Shown here piece after piece: positions 50,033 to 60,299 of a stretch of 64,000 nt of DNA (position 1 is the first letter of the stretch; each line of letters begins with the position of its first letter). A program made the translations under genes and the position numbers. Below the pieces are notes generated by a model. It ran no database searches, was not told the origin of the DNA, and was given only the letters and a program-made list of their open reading frames with translations. Source of the DNA: Bryoerythrophyllum caledonicum (taxonomy: Eukaryota; Streptophyta; Bryopsida; Pottiales; Pottiaceae); the NCBI GenBank assembly GCA_963971425.1, contig OZ020519.1, positions 14,710,028 to 14,774,027 on the forward strand, in the 5' to 3' direction.

Positions 50033-50326
50033 TAACCAAATACAAGTATATCAATAATAATCCGCATACAGAATTTAGTCTTTTGGAATACTTCCCTAGA
50101 ACCATTAAATTAGTTAATGCCGACTTCTCGTTCGACTCCCAGAAACCTTGGAAAAGCTTCTGAACCGATCCAATCACTCACGAACCTCGGGTTTCGAGGT
50201 TCGTGAGTGGTTGGATCAGGACTGAAGATCGTGCAAGATTTGTGAGAGGTGAACGAAAAGTAGACATGAGTTGAGAAACTAGACAATTACACGTCTGTAA
50301 CATTGTTTTTGTCAAGCTTTAGCTTC

Positions 50327-50353
50327 ATCTTTAGCTCGACTCGAGCTAAAGTG
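50327..50353. repeat. 27-bp palindrome, single copy
   Basis: TTTAGCTCGA, central C, TCGAGCTAAAGTG; the left outer bases are changed. In the first large intron of locus B. Confidence 0.8.
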
Positions 50354-50682
50354 CTTATACATAGAATGCATAGCTCAACAGTTCTGACACTTACAATATT
50401 CATTCAAACAACTTTTCTATACATTTTAGGAAAATCATGGCTACTTCTCATTTAACTCTCAGAACTATCGAAGAGCTTCAGTTCCGCTACAATCACTCAC
50501 GAACCTCACTCTTTGAGGTTCTCAAGTGGTTGGAGCGAGACTGAAGCTCTTGCACACTTGTGAAAATTGAACGAGAAGTGGACATGAGTTGGGTCATCGA
50601 TATCATTGGTAAACTTTACTTTTGTAAGTCTTATGTCTGAAAGTAGAGGTGTTTGAGACGTGTTTTAGGTATGCCGTTCTAC

Positions 50683-50709
50683 ACTTTAGCTCGATTCGAG
50701 GTAAATTGT
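50683..50709. repeat. 27-bp palindrome, diverged single copy
   Basis: CACTTTAGCTCGA, central T, then a right arm with two changes. The centre is GATTC, a further example of a variable middle base. Confidence 0.7.
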
Positions 50710-50927
50710 AATGCCTTTGATAAATTGAATGAGATATCTTGAGACCCAGAGTGTTAGCGTAGATGTTATGATCTCTTTTGCTGGAGACGGGCTTTAGCGC
50801 GACTTTAGACGCATTTAGTTGTTCATGTTAGCTCGATTTGAGAAAATGTGCGAAGGTTGTTTCAGTAGTCCTCTTCAAATCAGTACTACTTGTGCTGTTG
50901 TAAACTGGTCTAATGCATGTTATTGCG

Positions 50928-51218
50928 CACTTTAGCTCGAGTCGAGCTAAAGTGAGCTCTCCAGTGTGTTTTATTTGCCACACTTTATCTCAAGTCGACG
51001 TAAATGCAGCCAAAAGAGCACACTGGGGAGCTCACTTTAGCTCGACTCGAGCTAAAGTGTGGACCATATTGCACAGTGGTGGCCCCACTTTAGCTCGATT
51101 CGAGCTAAAGTGTGGCCCATTTTGCACAGTGAAGGCCAAACTTTTGCTCGACTCGAGCTAAAGTGTGGCCCATATTGCATAGTGGTGGCCCCACTTTAGC
51201 TTGAGTCGAGCTAAAAGG
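50928..51218. repeat. 53-bp-period palindrome array, six copies
   Basis: Palindromes start at 50928, 50981, 51033, 51086, 51139 and 51192, spacing 53, 52, 53, 53, 53. Each is 27 bp and is followed by a 25-26 bp spacer. The last three complete spacers are nearly the same (GGACCATATTGCACAGTGG type). The first two spacers are inverted complements of each other (AGCTCTCCAGTGTG against CACACTGGGGAGCT). The array lies in an intron of locus B. Confidence 0.9.
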
Positions 51219-51389
51219 TGTTCATTGAATAGCATAATTATGGCAGTTTGTGCAGATTTGTATTTTGTTATATGATATTCAAGACATAGGGTTGAGGGCT
51301 ACTGGGTGAGTATGGATTATACCTTTCAGCCATTGATTATGAACTTGAATCCCAGACAAATTCTGCTGGAACTAGACGTCCTGCAAGAA

Positions 51390-52440
51390 CAATAACAAAC
51401 CCACACACAATCAATCAAAGTAGCACATGGAAACCAACACAATAGTACCAGCACATTGGAAATAGAACATCGAAACTAGCACAAACAGAACATTGACACG
51501 AGCACAAACGAGCACAAACCAACAAAAATAAACGAGCACAAACCACCACAAACGACCACATTCAATTAACAACCACAAACCACCACAAACAACCACATTC
51601 AATTAACAGCACATTTAAACTAGCACAAACCACCACAAACAACCACAAACCACCACAAAACACCACAAAACACCACAAACCACAGCAAACCACCACAAAA
51701 CACCACAAAACACCTCAAACCACCACAATGAAACCACCAAATTAAAATCACGATATTCAAACCAGCACATTCAATTAACAAACTCATCTACGTGCATCAA
51801 AAGCAATGGTACATTCACATACATAAAAAGAAATGGTACACATATATAATGATTCAACACATCACATCAAAAGCAATACTACACAAATATCAAAAGAAAT
51901 GCAAGACTGAATGAGTGCACTTACCTTTAAACCTGAGAAATCCGGCTGAAGTAGGTGCAAGTCTTGTTTCTCGTTCACCTCAATCCTCCGCGCACGGCCG
52001 ATTCAGACTCTACGTGCTCACAGAAACTCACAGAAACTCACAGAAACTCACCGAAACTCACACAAACTCACACAAACTCTCACAAACTCATAGAAACTCA
52101 CACATCTCACACAAACAACCTAGAACTCGAGCGCTACAGTATACACAAACTCACACAACCAGAATCGCACGTCCTACAAACCCTAGCCGTAGAAATCCAG
52201 TAAATTGCGCACGAAAGCCTGAACTGCAGCGCTAGTGTATACACAAACTTAACAATCCCTGTAGATAACGAAACTAATAGAAATCGCAAAGACGAAACGA
52301 CGAACCAACGCATAAACTCACAAAACTCACAAAACTCACAACACAAAACTCACAAAACTCACAAAACTCACAAAACTCACAAAACTCACAACTCACATAA
52401 ACTCACATAAACTCACAAAACTCACAACACAACAACGCCT
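51390..52440. repeat. C/A-rich simple repeats
   Basis: The plus strand is almost free of G over long runs. Three simple families follow each other: CCACAAACCA-type (51.5-51.75 kb), CACAGAAACT-type (52.01-52.11 kb) and ACTCACAAA-type (52.31-52.42 kb). A donor-like AAAG/GTAAGTGC on the minus strand at 51928 may end an untranslated first exon of locus B, in which case the G/T-rich transcript strand would be part of its leader. Confidence 0.7.
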
Positions 52441-53359
52441 GGACGCACACACAGAAAACCTGGACAGCAACGAAAAGAGGGGAAAAAAAGACTCGCGCCA
52501 CGATTTCGTGGGGTACTTCGTGGGGCGCCTAAAGCCGTGAGGGTCGAAACCCTGTGGCCGTGTGGTGCTCCAACATACCCTCGAGATACCCTTTGCGATA
52601 ATGGGGTGAGACCCTGGGGTATTATAGGTGGATGCACCACAAATCATTCACCTACGTTATTGATACCCGGAGTTTCAAGAAGTCAATTTAATCTTACTAG
52701 AATAAGTTCAAGATATTTTGCGCGTGTAGTATTTAAGTACCCGTAAATTTCCTACACAATTTATTTGAGCCATTAACACTACAATTTTGCATATTCCGAG
52801 GCAATGAGCAAGTAGCAAAGGAAAAGTGATTATTCCCAATTTCATTCGTATGATCTCAATTAAAACTTATAAATTTACATATTCTCAATAATACACAAAC
52901 GTAGATTGCACGGAAGTGAACGATTATAGTGTTTACTGTTAGAAACAGGATAATAGTGGTTAGTTTTCTTTCATGCATTCAGTGGAACAGCTGGCTTTCA
53001 CTTGACTTGATTTCAATTTCTGCATTACACAAGGAGTAAATTCATTACCATCGATACATATAAGTTCCTCCTACACCAGTTATTAGGTGAAGCACATTCA
53101 ATCTTAAGTACTTAAGATGTTTCAACATTCAATCCCCCGTCCCCGTCCCCATTCCCATCCCCATCCCCACCCCGTCCTTTTATTCAAAACCCTAACTTTT
53201 TGCTTTTCATTTTATCTAAAACCCTAACTTATAGCTTTTACCTTTTAGCTTTTAGCGTTTTTCCTCAACGCATCACTTATTCATCCAATCTCGACGTGTT
53301 CATCCATCTACGCGTTCATCCATTTGACGAGTTTGTCATCTTGTATTCTTTTATAGATA
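52441..53359. other. no recognisable gene
   Basis: Mixed-composition DNA. A short CCCCATCCCC-type run occurs at 53145-53175, with CCCTAAC fragments beside it. No frame with a domain and no element ends were found. Confidence 0.4.
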
Positions 53360-53430
53360 TAGATATAATGAATGTATATATATACATACATATATATATA
53401 AATAAAACGAATGAATGAATAGTTATATGT

Positions 53431-53466
<36 letters not shown>

Positions 53467-54985
53467 TAAATATTTAAAAAATAAATATACATATATATAT
53501 ATCGTATCAATCCATAATTATTGTCTGGTGTATATATGTACAAAATGTATGTATGTATCATTGTATGTTGTAAAAATAGATATAAATCGTATGGAGATAT
53601 AATTGAATGATGTGTGTATATATATATATAACATCAATGTATGTATAGTTGTATGTTGGATATATATATAAATATATAACATGTATTCATATATAATTAT
53701 TGTATGCAGAATATATGTACAAAGTGTATGAATGTATAATATTATGTTGTCTAAATAGATACAAATCGTAAGGACATATAATTGTACGTTGTCTATATAT
53801 AATAACATCTGGGTATGTATAGTTGTATGTTGGATATAAAAATAATTATATAAAATGTACCAATATATAATTCTTGAATGTTGTATGTATGTTTCAAATG
53901 TATGTGTGTATCATTGTATGTATGTTGGATATATATATGAATATATCAAATGTAGCGATATATAATTATTGTATGTTGTATATATGTGCAAACTGTTTGT
54001 AAGTATAATTATATGAATCATATGGAGATGTAATTGTATGTTGCCTATAATTATATAACATCTATGTATGTATACTTGTATGTTGGATAAAAACATAATT
54101 ATATAAAATGTATTGATATATAATTCTTGAATGTTGTATGTATGTTTAAAATATATGGATGTATCATTGTATGTTGCATAAATAGATATAAATCGTATGG
54201 AGATATAATCATATGTTGTATATAAATATGTAACATCTCTGTATGTATGGTTGTATGTTGGATTTATATGTAAATATATAGAATCAAGTATCGATATATA
54301 ATTATTGTATGATGTATATATGTACAAAATATATGTATGTATCATTGTATGTTGTATAAATCGATATAAATCGTATGGAGATATAATCGTATGTTGTATT
54401 TAAATATGTAAAATTTGTGTATGTATAGTTGTATGTTGGATTTATATGTAAGTATATAGAATCATGTATGGATATATAATTATTCTATGTTGTATATATG
54501 TACAAAATATATGTATGTATCATTGTATGATGTATAAATCGATATAAATCGTATGGAGATATAATCGTATGTTGTATATAAATATGTAACATCAATGTAT
54601 GTATGGTTGTAAGTTGGATTTATATGTAAATATATAGAATCATGTATCAATATATAATTATTGTATTCAGTACATATGTACAAAATGTATGTTTGTATAA
54701 TTGTATGTTGTATAAATAGATGTAAATCGTATGGAGATATAATTGTATGTTGTTTATATATGTATAACATCTGTGTATATATAGTTGTATGTTGGATATA
54801 AAAATAATTATATAAAATGTACCGATATATCATTTATGGATGCAGAATATATGTACAAAATGTATTTATGTATAATTGTATGTTGAATAAATAGATATGA
54901 ATCGTATGGAGATATAATTGTATGTCATGTATGTGTATATAACATCTATGTATGTATTATATATGTTGGATAAATATATAATTAT
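53360..54985. repeat. AT-rich tandem satellite, about 178-bp period
   Basis: The phrase AATCGTATGGAGATATAAT or a close variant occurs at about 53584, 53763, 54015, 54190, 54367, 54547, 54724 and 54899. Most intervals are 175-180 bp; one is about 252. Each unit also holds GTATGTATCATTGTATGTTG-like and GTTGGATATATA-like phrases. The first part is nearly pure TA repeats. Open frames here are by-products of the repeat. Confidence 0.85.
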
Positions 54986-56397
54986 CCTTTTTTTGTCACG
55001 AGGAGGTCATTCCATTTCTTGTTTAAATCTTTTAATATTGTTCGAGTCTCTATGTTTTACAAGTGATAGAGTCTATAAATTTCACGTCAAAACATAAAAT
55101 AAATTGTGCATGGTCAAGAAATCCTCCATCTTTCATTTCATCCTTAGATTGTCACACCCTAAACTCATGATAGTACAATGCGAACTCAAGAATAAGATAT
55201 TTTAATCCAACTATTAGTTTCCGCACATTTTTAGTCTTTGAGTACTTACTGGATAGTAATCAATTTCAATTCCAAATCCAGACGACGGGGACACTTGGGA
55301 TTCTTGCAAAAGAATGAACAATTTTAGTTAATTACAAAATAGTGACAACATGCACTTTTTAAAACCCCAATGAAATGATGTCCAAAGCATGTTTGAATAC
55401 ATACTTTTTTGATAAAAATTACACGTGCACATATAATTTGTTTTCTGTTTTTATAATGCTACTCGTTGGTAAAGGCCTTTGACCTCAACTTTATAGATAA
55501 GTCTTATTTGGATTGTAATACAAATTCACTCTAATCATTTCAATATGTTCTCTACATTTCCCTATACCTTAGTTGAATTGTCAATATCCGGAATATTCAA
55601 AGTATTAGCAAATTGAAATGAAATATCATTGGCAAGATAATACCAAAACCAAAGACCCTAAACCCTGAATCCTAACCCTGAATCTAAATTCTAAACCCTA
55701 ATCCTGAATCTAAATTCTAAACCCTAAACCCTAACCCAAACCCTAACTCTAACCCAGAGCATTACCCAAACCCTGAATCCCACATTTACGTACATGTAAC
55801 TTGCATTTTTGAGTATATTCGAGGTATGTACTTTTCCTTATTTTAGTCGACCGGGTAATAGTTCTTTAAGTGTCCCGCCAAGATTTCAAATTTGCTTTTT
55901 TTAAGGGGCTGTGGAAAAGTTTCCTACCGCTAATTCTGAAGTTTTCTCCCGCCAATTCTGAAACGGTCGTGTGTGCGTGAGTGACCTCGCCGAACCTCCG
56001 CCCACTTTCTTCATTTTTTTTCCTTCTCAGTTTGGTTGTTGTGCAAGGTTGTTGGGTAGAGGCTTCGAGGGTGTTCAACTGTGGGAGGTTGAGGAGGGTT
56101 TAGGATTGCGCACGGTTGAGTTCGGCGCTTGCACGACGCAACAACGCATCGAAACTCTACTTTATAAGGTACACATTGATGTATACTTCTTGCATTCTCA
56201 GTGCAGTCTAGCAATTAGGATGTGACAGTGAAGGTTATTGCTCTAGTTCTAGTTGTCACTGTGATTTTGAAGCGTCACTGCGAGTATGTCGATGACTAAC
56301 GCAAGAATTCGGGTGCTAGTATACAAACAGGCAGATTCATAAGTTGAAGAGTTTGTCATTTTGAAGACCAAAAATGACGCCGAGAATCACGGAAGGA
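54986..56397. other. no confident gene; interstitial telomere-like motif inside
   Basis: AT-rich at first, then mixed. A G+C-richer segment at 55.9-56.2 kb has short Cys/Phe-rich frames, but none is convincing. It also contains the telomere-like stretch annotated separately. Confidence 0.4.
55660..55785. repeat. interstitial plant-telomere-like repeats, degenerate
   Basis: Repeated CCCTAAACCCT, CCCTGAATC and CCCTAACCC variants run for about 125 bp. CCCTAAA is the complement of the plant-type telomere unit TTTAGGG. The array is degenerate, so it is an internal relic and not a chromosome end. Confidence 0.75.
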
Positions 56398-56800
56398 CAC
56401 TTTAGCTCGACTCGAGCTAAAGTGCCATACCATATATTCAACAACAGTTTAGCTCGAGTCGAGCTAAAGTGTTGTACCGATTTATTGACGACAGTTTAGC
56501 TCGAGTCGAGCTAAACTGTCGTTGTAAATAAGGGATGACAATTTAGCTCGACTCGAGCTAAACTGTCAAAATAAGAACAATAGAACAGTTTAGCTCGAGT
56601 CGAGCTAAACTACCATCCACAATATGGTATGACAGTTTAGCTCGAGTCGAGCTAAATTATTATATCATATTGTGGACGGCAGTTTAGCTCAACTCGAGCT
56701 AAATCGTCATTGTAAACAAGGTTCGACAGTTTAGCTCGAGTCGAGCTTAATTGTCGTACCTTGTTTACAACGACAGTTTAGCTCGAGTCGAGCTAAATTG
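56398..56800. repeat. exact 47-bp-period palindrome array, nine copies
   Basis: Palindromes start at 56398, 56445, 56492, 56539, 56586, 56633, 56680, 56727 and 56774, all 47 bp apart. Each is 27 bp: arm CAGTTTAGCTCGA (CAC in the first), one central G or C, and the reverse-complement arm, with a few changes. The eight spacers are all 20 bp. Spacers 56613-56632 and 56660-56679 are near inverted complements. So are 56707-56726 and 56754-56773. The array ends about 270 bp before the DUF7869-like gene. Confidence 0.95.
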
Positions 56801-57084
56801 TCATTGTCAACGGTGCGATTATTTCATAAACGCATTTAGTGTGCTGACATGAAATTGTATTCTTGTCCAATAATACCATCCGAGTTACCTCGAGTCGCGC
56901 TAAAGTTGATTGTTGCACAGTGTCAATTCAGTTAAATGCAAGTTAATTTTCAAGTACTAGTCGTTACCTCGATTCGAGCTAAATTACCCGCTTCCTAAGC
57001 TTCAGCATTGATGTCCATTCGTACATAGTATTCACCCATACTTATTAGAAGGGTTATCTAATATTCATCTCATTGGAATGCAGG

Positions 57085-59952
57085 ATGTCTTCCTCGGAGG
57101 ACGACAATGTTCATGATGAGGCTCCCGTTAACCCTGACCTTCCTGAGTTTGATGTTATTCCTCGCCGTTTGTGGGCCGGGATGATTGTTTCGCTTTACAA
57201 TGGTTCAGGTGTTCGCAATGCGGAAGGGTTGGTTCGCAATGTCCGGTCCAGTGCAATTCTATGTTCCCCTGGTCCTCTTGGGGATTCTAATGTAGTAGTA
57301 CAGGTGTCCAGTACTTTTGTTGAGGAAGAAGCTCCTGATGAATGGAGGTACTCGTTTAAGTCGTGGCCGATTCAACAAGTTTTTTTAAACGGTGTGAGTC
57401 TCTTCCATCATTGCCTTAGGGACGTTTACAATCTCTGGTTGGTTGAGCGTAACGAACCTCTAGGTGGGAGCTCCCGTTCGTACGACAATTCCTCAAGGAA
57501 TGCACGTCCAACAGTGTCTAGGAATGCTGATTTCCTCATGACCCCTTATTCCATTAATGCAGTTGCGAGCAATAGTTGTTGCATTCAAAACTGTGTTCAG
57601 CACTACCCTAGAGATAAAATAAAATTCCTCTGTACGCGCTTGTACAGTGAGACCATCATGCAGTTCAGGAATCATATCAAACTCGATGTTCACAGGCAAT
57701 TTCATAGAAACGTTGCGGGTAGGAAGGTTGTGACTCTAGAGGGTTTGGACGTTTGTGCTCATGCCTGGATGAAAATAATGGGTGTAAGTTCGAGTACCTT
57801 CTATCAGAATGCGAAGGACGCTGCCGCTGGTCATGCCGCTCAACACGACGGGAATACCGATTTGCGTAAGTCTAGAGGTCATACGGTTGTAGCTACTGCC
57901 GCTCTTGGAGCCATCCTCGATAGACATGCGGACCACATGCCTCACAAGTCTCGTGTTCTCCCATCTGGCGAAAAGGCTGTGGCAAGGGTCCTCCCTACGA
58001 GTCTTAAGTGGAAGGATCAGATACCGCTTCTTGATGATCACCTCGCTGATTGTGGATTGCCGCCAATCTTAGCTTCAAGCTTGAGTAAGATTCGGCGAGT
58101 GAGCTTCCCTGAGTACTATGCCAAGAAAGGTGGAGACAACTTTGCTCGTTGTTCTACGTGTGACAAATACCAGGATCAGAAGAAGCTTACTCAACCTGGG
58201 ACCCAAGCATCACTGCTATGGCAGAAGAAAATGTAGGTTCACATCGATTCTGCTTTCGCACATCGGGAGTTGTACTACCTAAACCGATTTCGATCAAAGT
58301 CGTCGCCCCAGGAGGTTCTAACCATCATGCATGATAAGATGGATCACTCGAAGACCGCCTCCCCGGTTTTTTCACATAAAACAAAGCACCTAGATGGGCT
58401 TCTGAAGTTGCCTCTTGTAGTCACAGGCATGCTTGCCCATGGTCATGTGGACCAGCGTTACGCCCATTACGGCCTTGATTTATACTCCCATGATGCCAAT
58501 TACACGGTCGGGTCGTTCGCAAAACTATTGCATGACCTGGAGGCGCCTCCGAAGTCATCGTCCAGGCAACTCTTTCCTGAATCTAGTTCTCATCCATTGT
58601 ATGCGGCGGTATTACGGGGTGCAGAGATGTGTTTGGATCCATTAGGGCAGATTCCAGATATCTCAATTCCAGGGAGGCCTTTGCCTCCAATATTGAACGT
58701 GCAAATGGACAATGCTGTTGGTGATAACAAAAATAGATTTGTTTTCTGTTTTTGGTCTCTCCTTGTTGCAAAACGCATCTTCCGCGAGGTATATGTTAAT
58801 TTCATGCTAGTTGGTCATACACATGATGATATAGATGCATTATTTAGACGTTGGAGTATGACACTGAGGAAGGAGAGTTTTCCAACCATTCCTTTGCTCA
58901 TGAGGTCGTTCATGAAAAATGAGGGTGTTCCCACAATCCCGCATCTCATCCAAGAGGTTCAGGACTTTAAGAAGTTCATTGGAGATATGATTGCGGACGG
59001 TGATGAAGCTTTGCAGGGTCATACGAAGGCTCATCAGTTCAAGTTTTATGTGGACTCAAGTGGTTGTCCGGTAATGAAGTATAAAATCCTTTGTCATGAT
59101 GAGGATTGGCTTCCTAAGGGTGGAGAAGGTAGTGGCATCAAATTGTAGAAGGAGGATAGTGAAGGGAGAAGTTTATGGCCTTGTGGAGAACCTGACGCAT
59201 TGAAGCCCTCTACGATGCGGCATCTCCCTGAGATTGTGAATGGGCTTTCAAGATTCATCGATCACTGGGAGCAATCATCGTGGGAGTCTGTTGAAGCCAG
59301 ATCACGTTTTGAGCCGCTATCGTACTATTGGCGCGACGTTAGAGATGCTCTGATTCTTCCAATGGATACGCTGATATCATTGGAAGACGGCTTTTGGCCA
59401 ATAACGCAAATTGCCCATGCTATTCAAGATGAGTTCTCAGCGAAGGATGAGGTTCGCGAGGAGTACCGTGAAGATGAGCATTTTGTTGGCCAGAGACGCG
59501 ATCGTCCACCTCCTTCTTTTAGAGTTGGTCGTGATCTCTATGCTGGCTATTTTGTTGCATTGCGGCCTTGTGATGGAGACGAGCGCCCATTTTGGATTGC
59601 TCAAGCAGTTTCAGATCCTAACTCTAACCCGGATATGCCAAACACCATCCATATTCAATTCTTCCGCCCTATATCACGCGATCGGGATATTCTGAAGTTC
59701 TATATAGATAGGGATACGGATTGCAACCTTCGCTGGACAGTTGAAAAGGGGGTAGCCATAACGTGGGAGAGTACCGATTCAATCTTAGCCTTGGTCTTCA
59801 AAGAGGGATGGAGGTCATGTACAAGATTCAACTACAAAATTTCCAAAGGGTCAAGTAGCGATTATCAAGGCCTCCTTGGAAGCACTTGCAAGGGCCGAAT
59901 CGTAATAGAGTTAGATAAATGGACTTTTTTTTTCCTAGATTTTGGATTCTGA
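57085..59952 (+). pseudogene. DUF7869-like gene, two in-frame stops
   Basis: One reading frame runs about 955 codons from ATG at 57085 to TGA at 59952 and is broken only by two TAG codons. Residues about 330-380 include CSTCDKYQDQ, a Cys-x2-Cys. The central part holds LNVQMDNAVGDNKNRF and, about 50 residues on, FMLVGHTHDDIDALFRRWS. This pair (Q-x-DN ... NKN, then GHTHxDID-x-x-F) is the signature of DUF7869-type proteins, common in repeat-rich plants, algae and animals. An RNase-H-like, transposase-type fold has been suspected, but the function is unknown. The C-terminal 250 residues include FWPITQIAHAIQDEFSAKDE and FWIAQAVSDPN, the latter like a BAH or Tudor-type edge. The intact frame suggests recent loss or read-through. 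Confidence 0.6.
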
Positions 59953-60083
59953 TGCGTGATCTACTTATATAATAGGCGACAGTCCGTCTGTCCGCCGCTC
60001 CCGGTCACGTGACCTTTGGAATTGCCATTTGAATCAAATGTGCCTTTTGAATTGAATGAGAACTTCAAAAGAATCCTCCATAT

Positions 60084-60290
60084 GTGCCCTTTGGAGGAAT
60101 CCTTTATAGTGCCCTTTGAAAGAATCCTTTATAGTTCCCTTTGGAGGAATCCTTTATAGTGCCCTTTGGAGGAATCCTTTATAGTGCCCTTTGGAGGAAT
60201 CCTTTACAGTGCCCTTTGGAGGAATCCTTTATAGTGCCCTTTGGAGGAATCCTTTACAGTGCCCTTTGGAGGAATCCTTTATAGTACCCA
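60084..60290 (+). repeat. 25-bp minisatellite, about eight copies
   Basis: GTGCCCTTTGGAGGAATCCT starts units at 60084, 60109, 60134, 60159, 60184, 60209, 60234, 60259 and, partly, 60284. The period is exactly 25 bp. GGAGGAATCC and CCTTT blocks are constant; ATA/ACA alternates at the joint. It lies just after the DUF7869-like gene. Confidence 0.95.
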
Positions 60291-60299
60291 TTATTCAAA

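Larger units (their letters stand above)
41014..51380 (-). pseudogene. ParB-like/DNA methyltransferase-like fusion gene, locus B (decayed)
   Basis: Exons by GT-AG reading are 51323-51380, about 48764-49934, 47731-48010, 42256-43623 and 41014-41970. The ParB-like segment is near 48.8 kb: CHYYIINGQHYVAAS, the NGQH counterpart of locus A's DGNH. A conserved-looking linker (RTWHCYIVWTQDLEKLRK, HLVQFKPTWATNIL) follows. The methyltransferase part keeps a motif-IV-like GPPDSYY preceded by a stop codon. It ends with a motif-X/I region (MEFVIKVLELFCKPGESVV, QLFGGTKLLIASL), with an intron inside motif I as in locus A. The last exon is acidic, Ser/Pro-rich and has a Glu/Arg coiled coil. Around five in-frame stops across the gene make it a pseudogene. 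The 43.6-47.7 kb intron holds a retroelement-like insertion, and three introns hold the 27-bp palindromes. Confidence 0.55.

Noticed and set aside
52510-52640. tRNA gene
   Set aside because: GGGTCGAAACCC looks like a T arm, but the loop is too short and no matching acceptor or anticodon stem exists.
53300-54985. Tyr/Ile-rich ORFs on the minus strand as membrane proteins
   Set aside because: They are translations of TA-rich satellite units and repeat with the unit.
53360-54985. Centromere call from the 178-bp unit
   Set aside because: Unit length alone is not evidence, and only about eight units are present.
55660-55785. Chromosome end
   Set aside because: The CCCTAAA-type repeats are degenerate and short, with unique DNA on both sides.
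56398-56800. CRISPR array
   Set aside because: Repeat and spacer lengths look right, but the repeats are fully palindromic, several spacers are inverted copies of their neighbours, there are no cas genes, and the genomic context is eukaryotic.
37322-59952. Alternative genetic code reading TAG as glutamine
   Set aside because: TGA interruptions at Trp positions and normal use of TAG-ended frames elsewhere fit decay better. Other long frames lack internal TAG.
59955-60010. Helitron 5' end at ATAATAGGCGACAGTCCGTC
   Set aside because: No TC start with a matching CTRR end and 3' hairpin was found, and there is no Rep or helicase domain.
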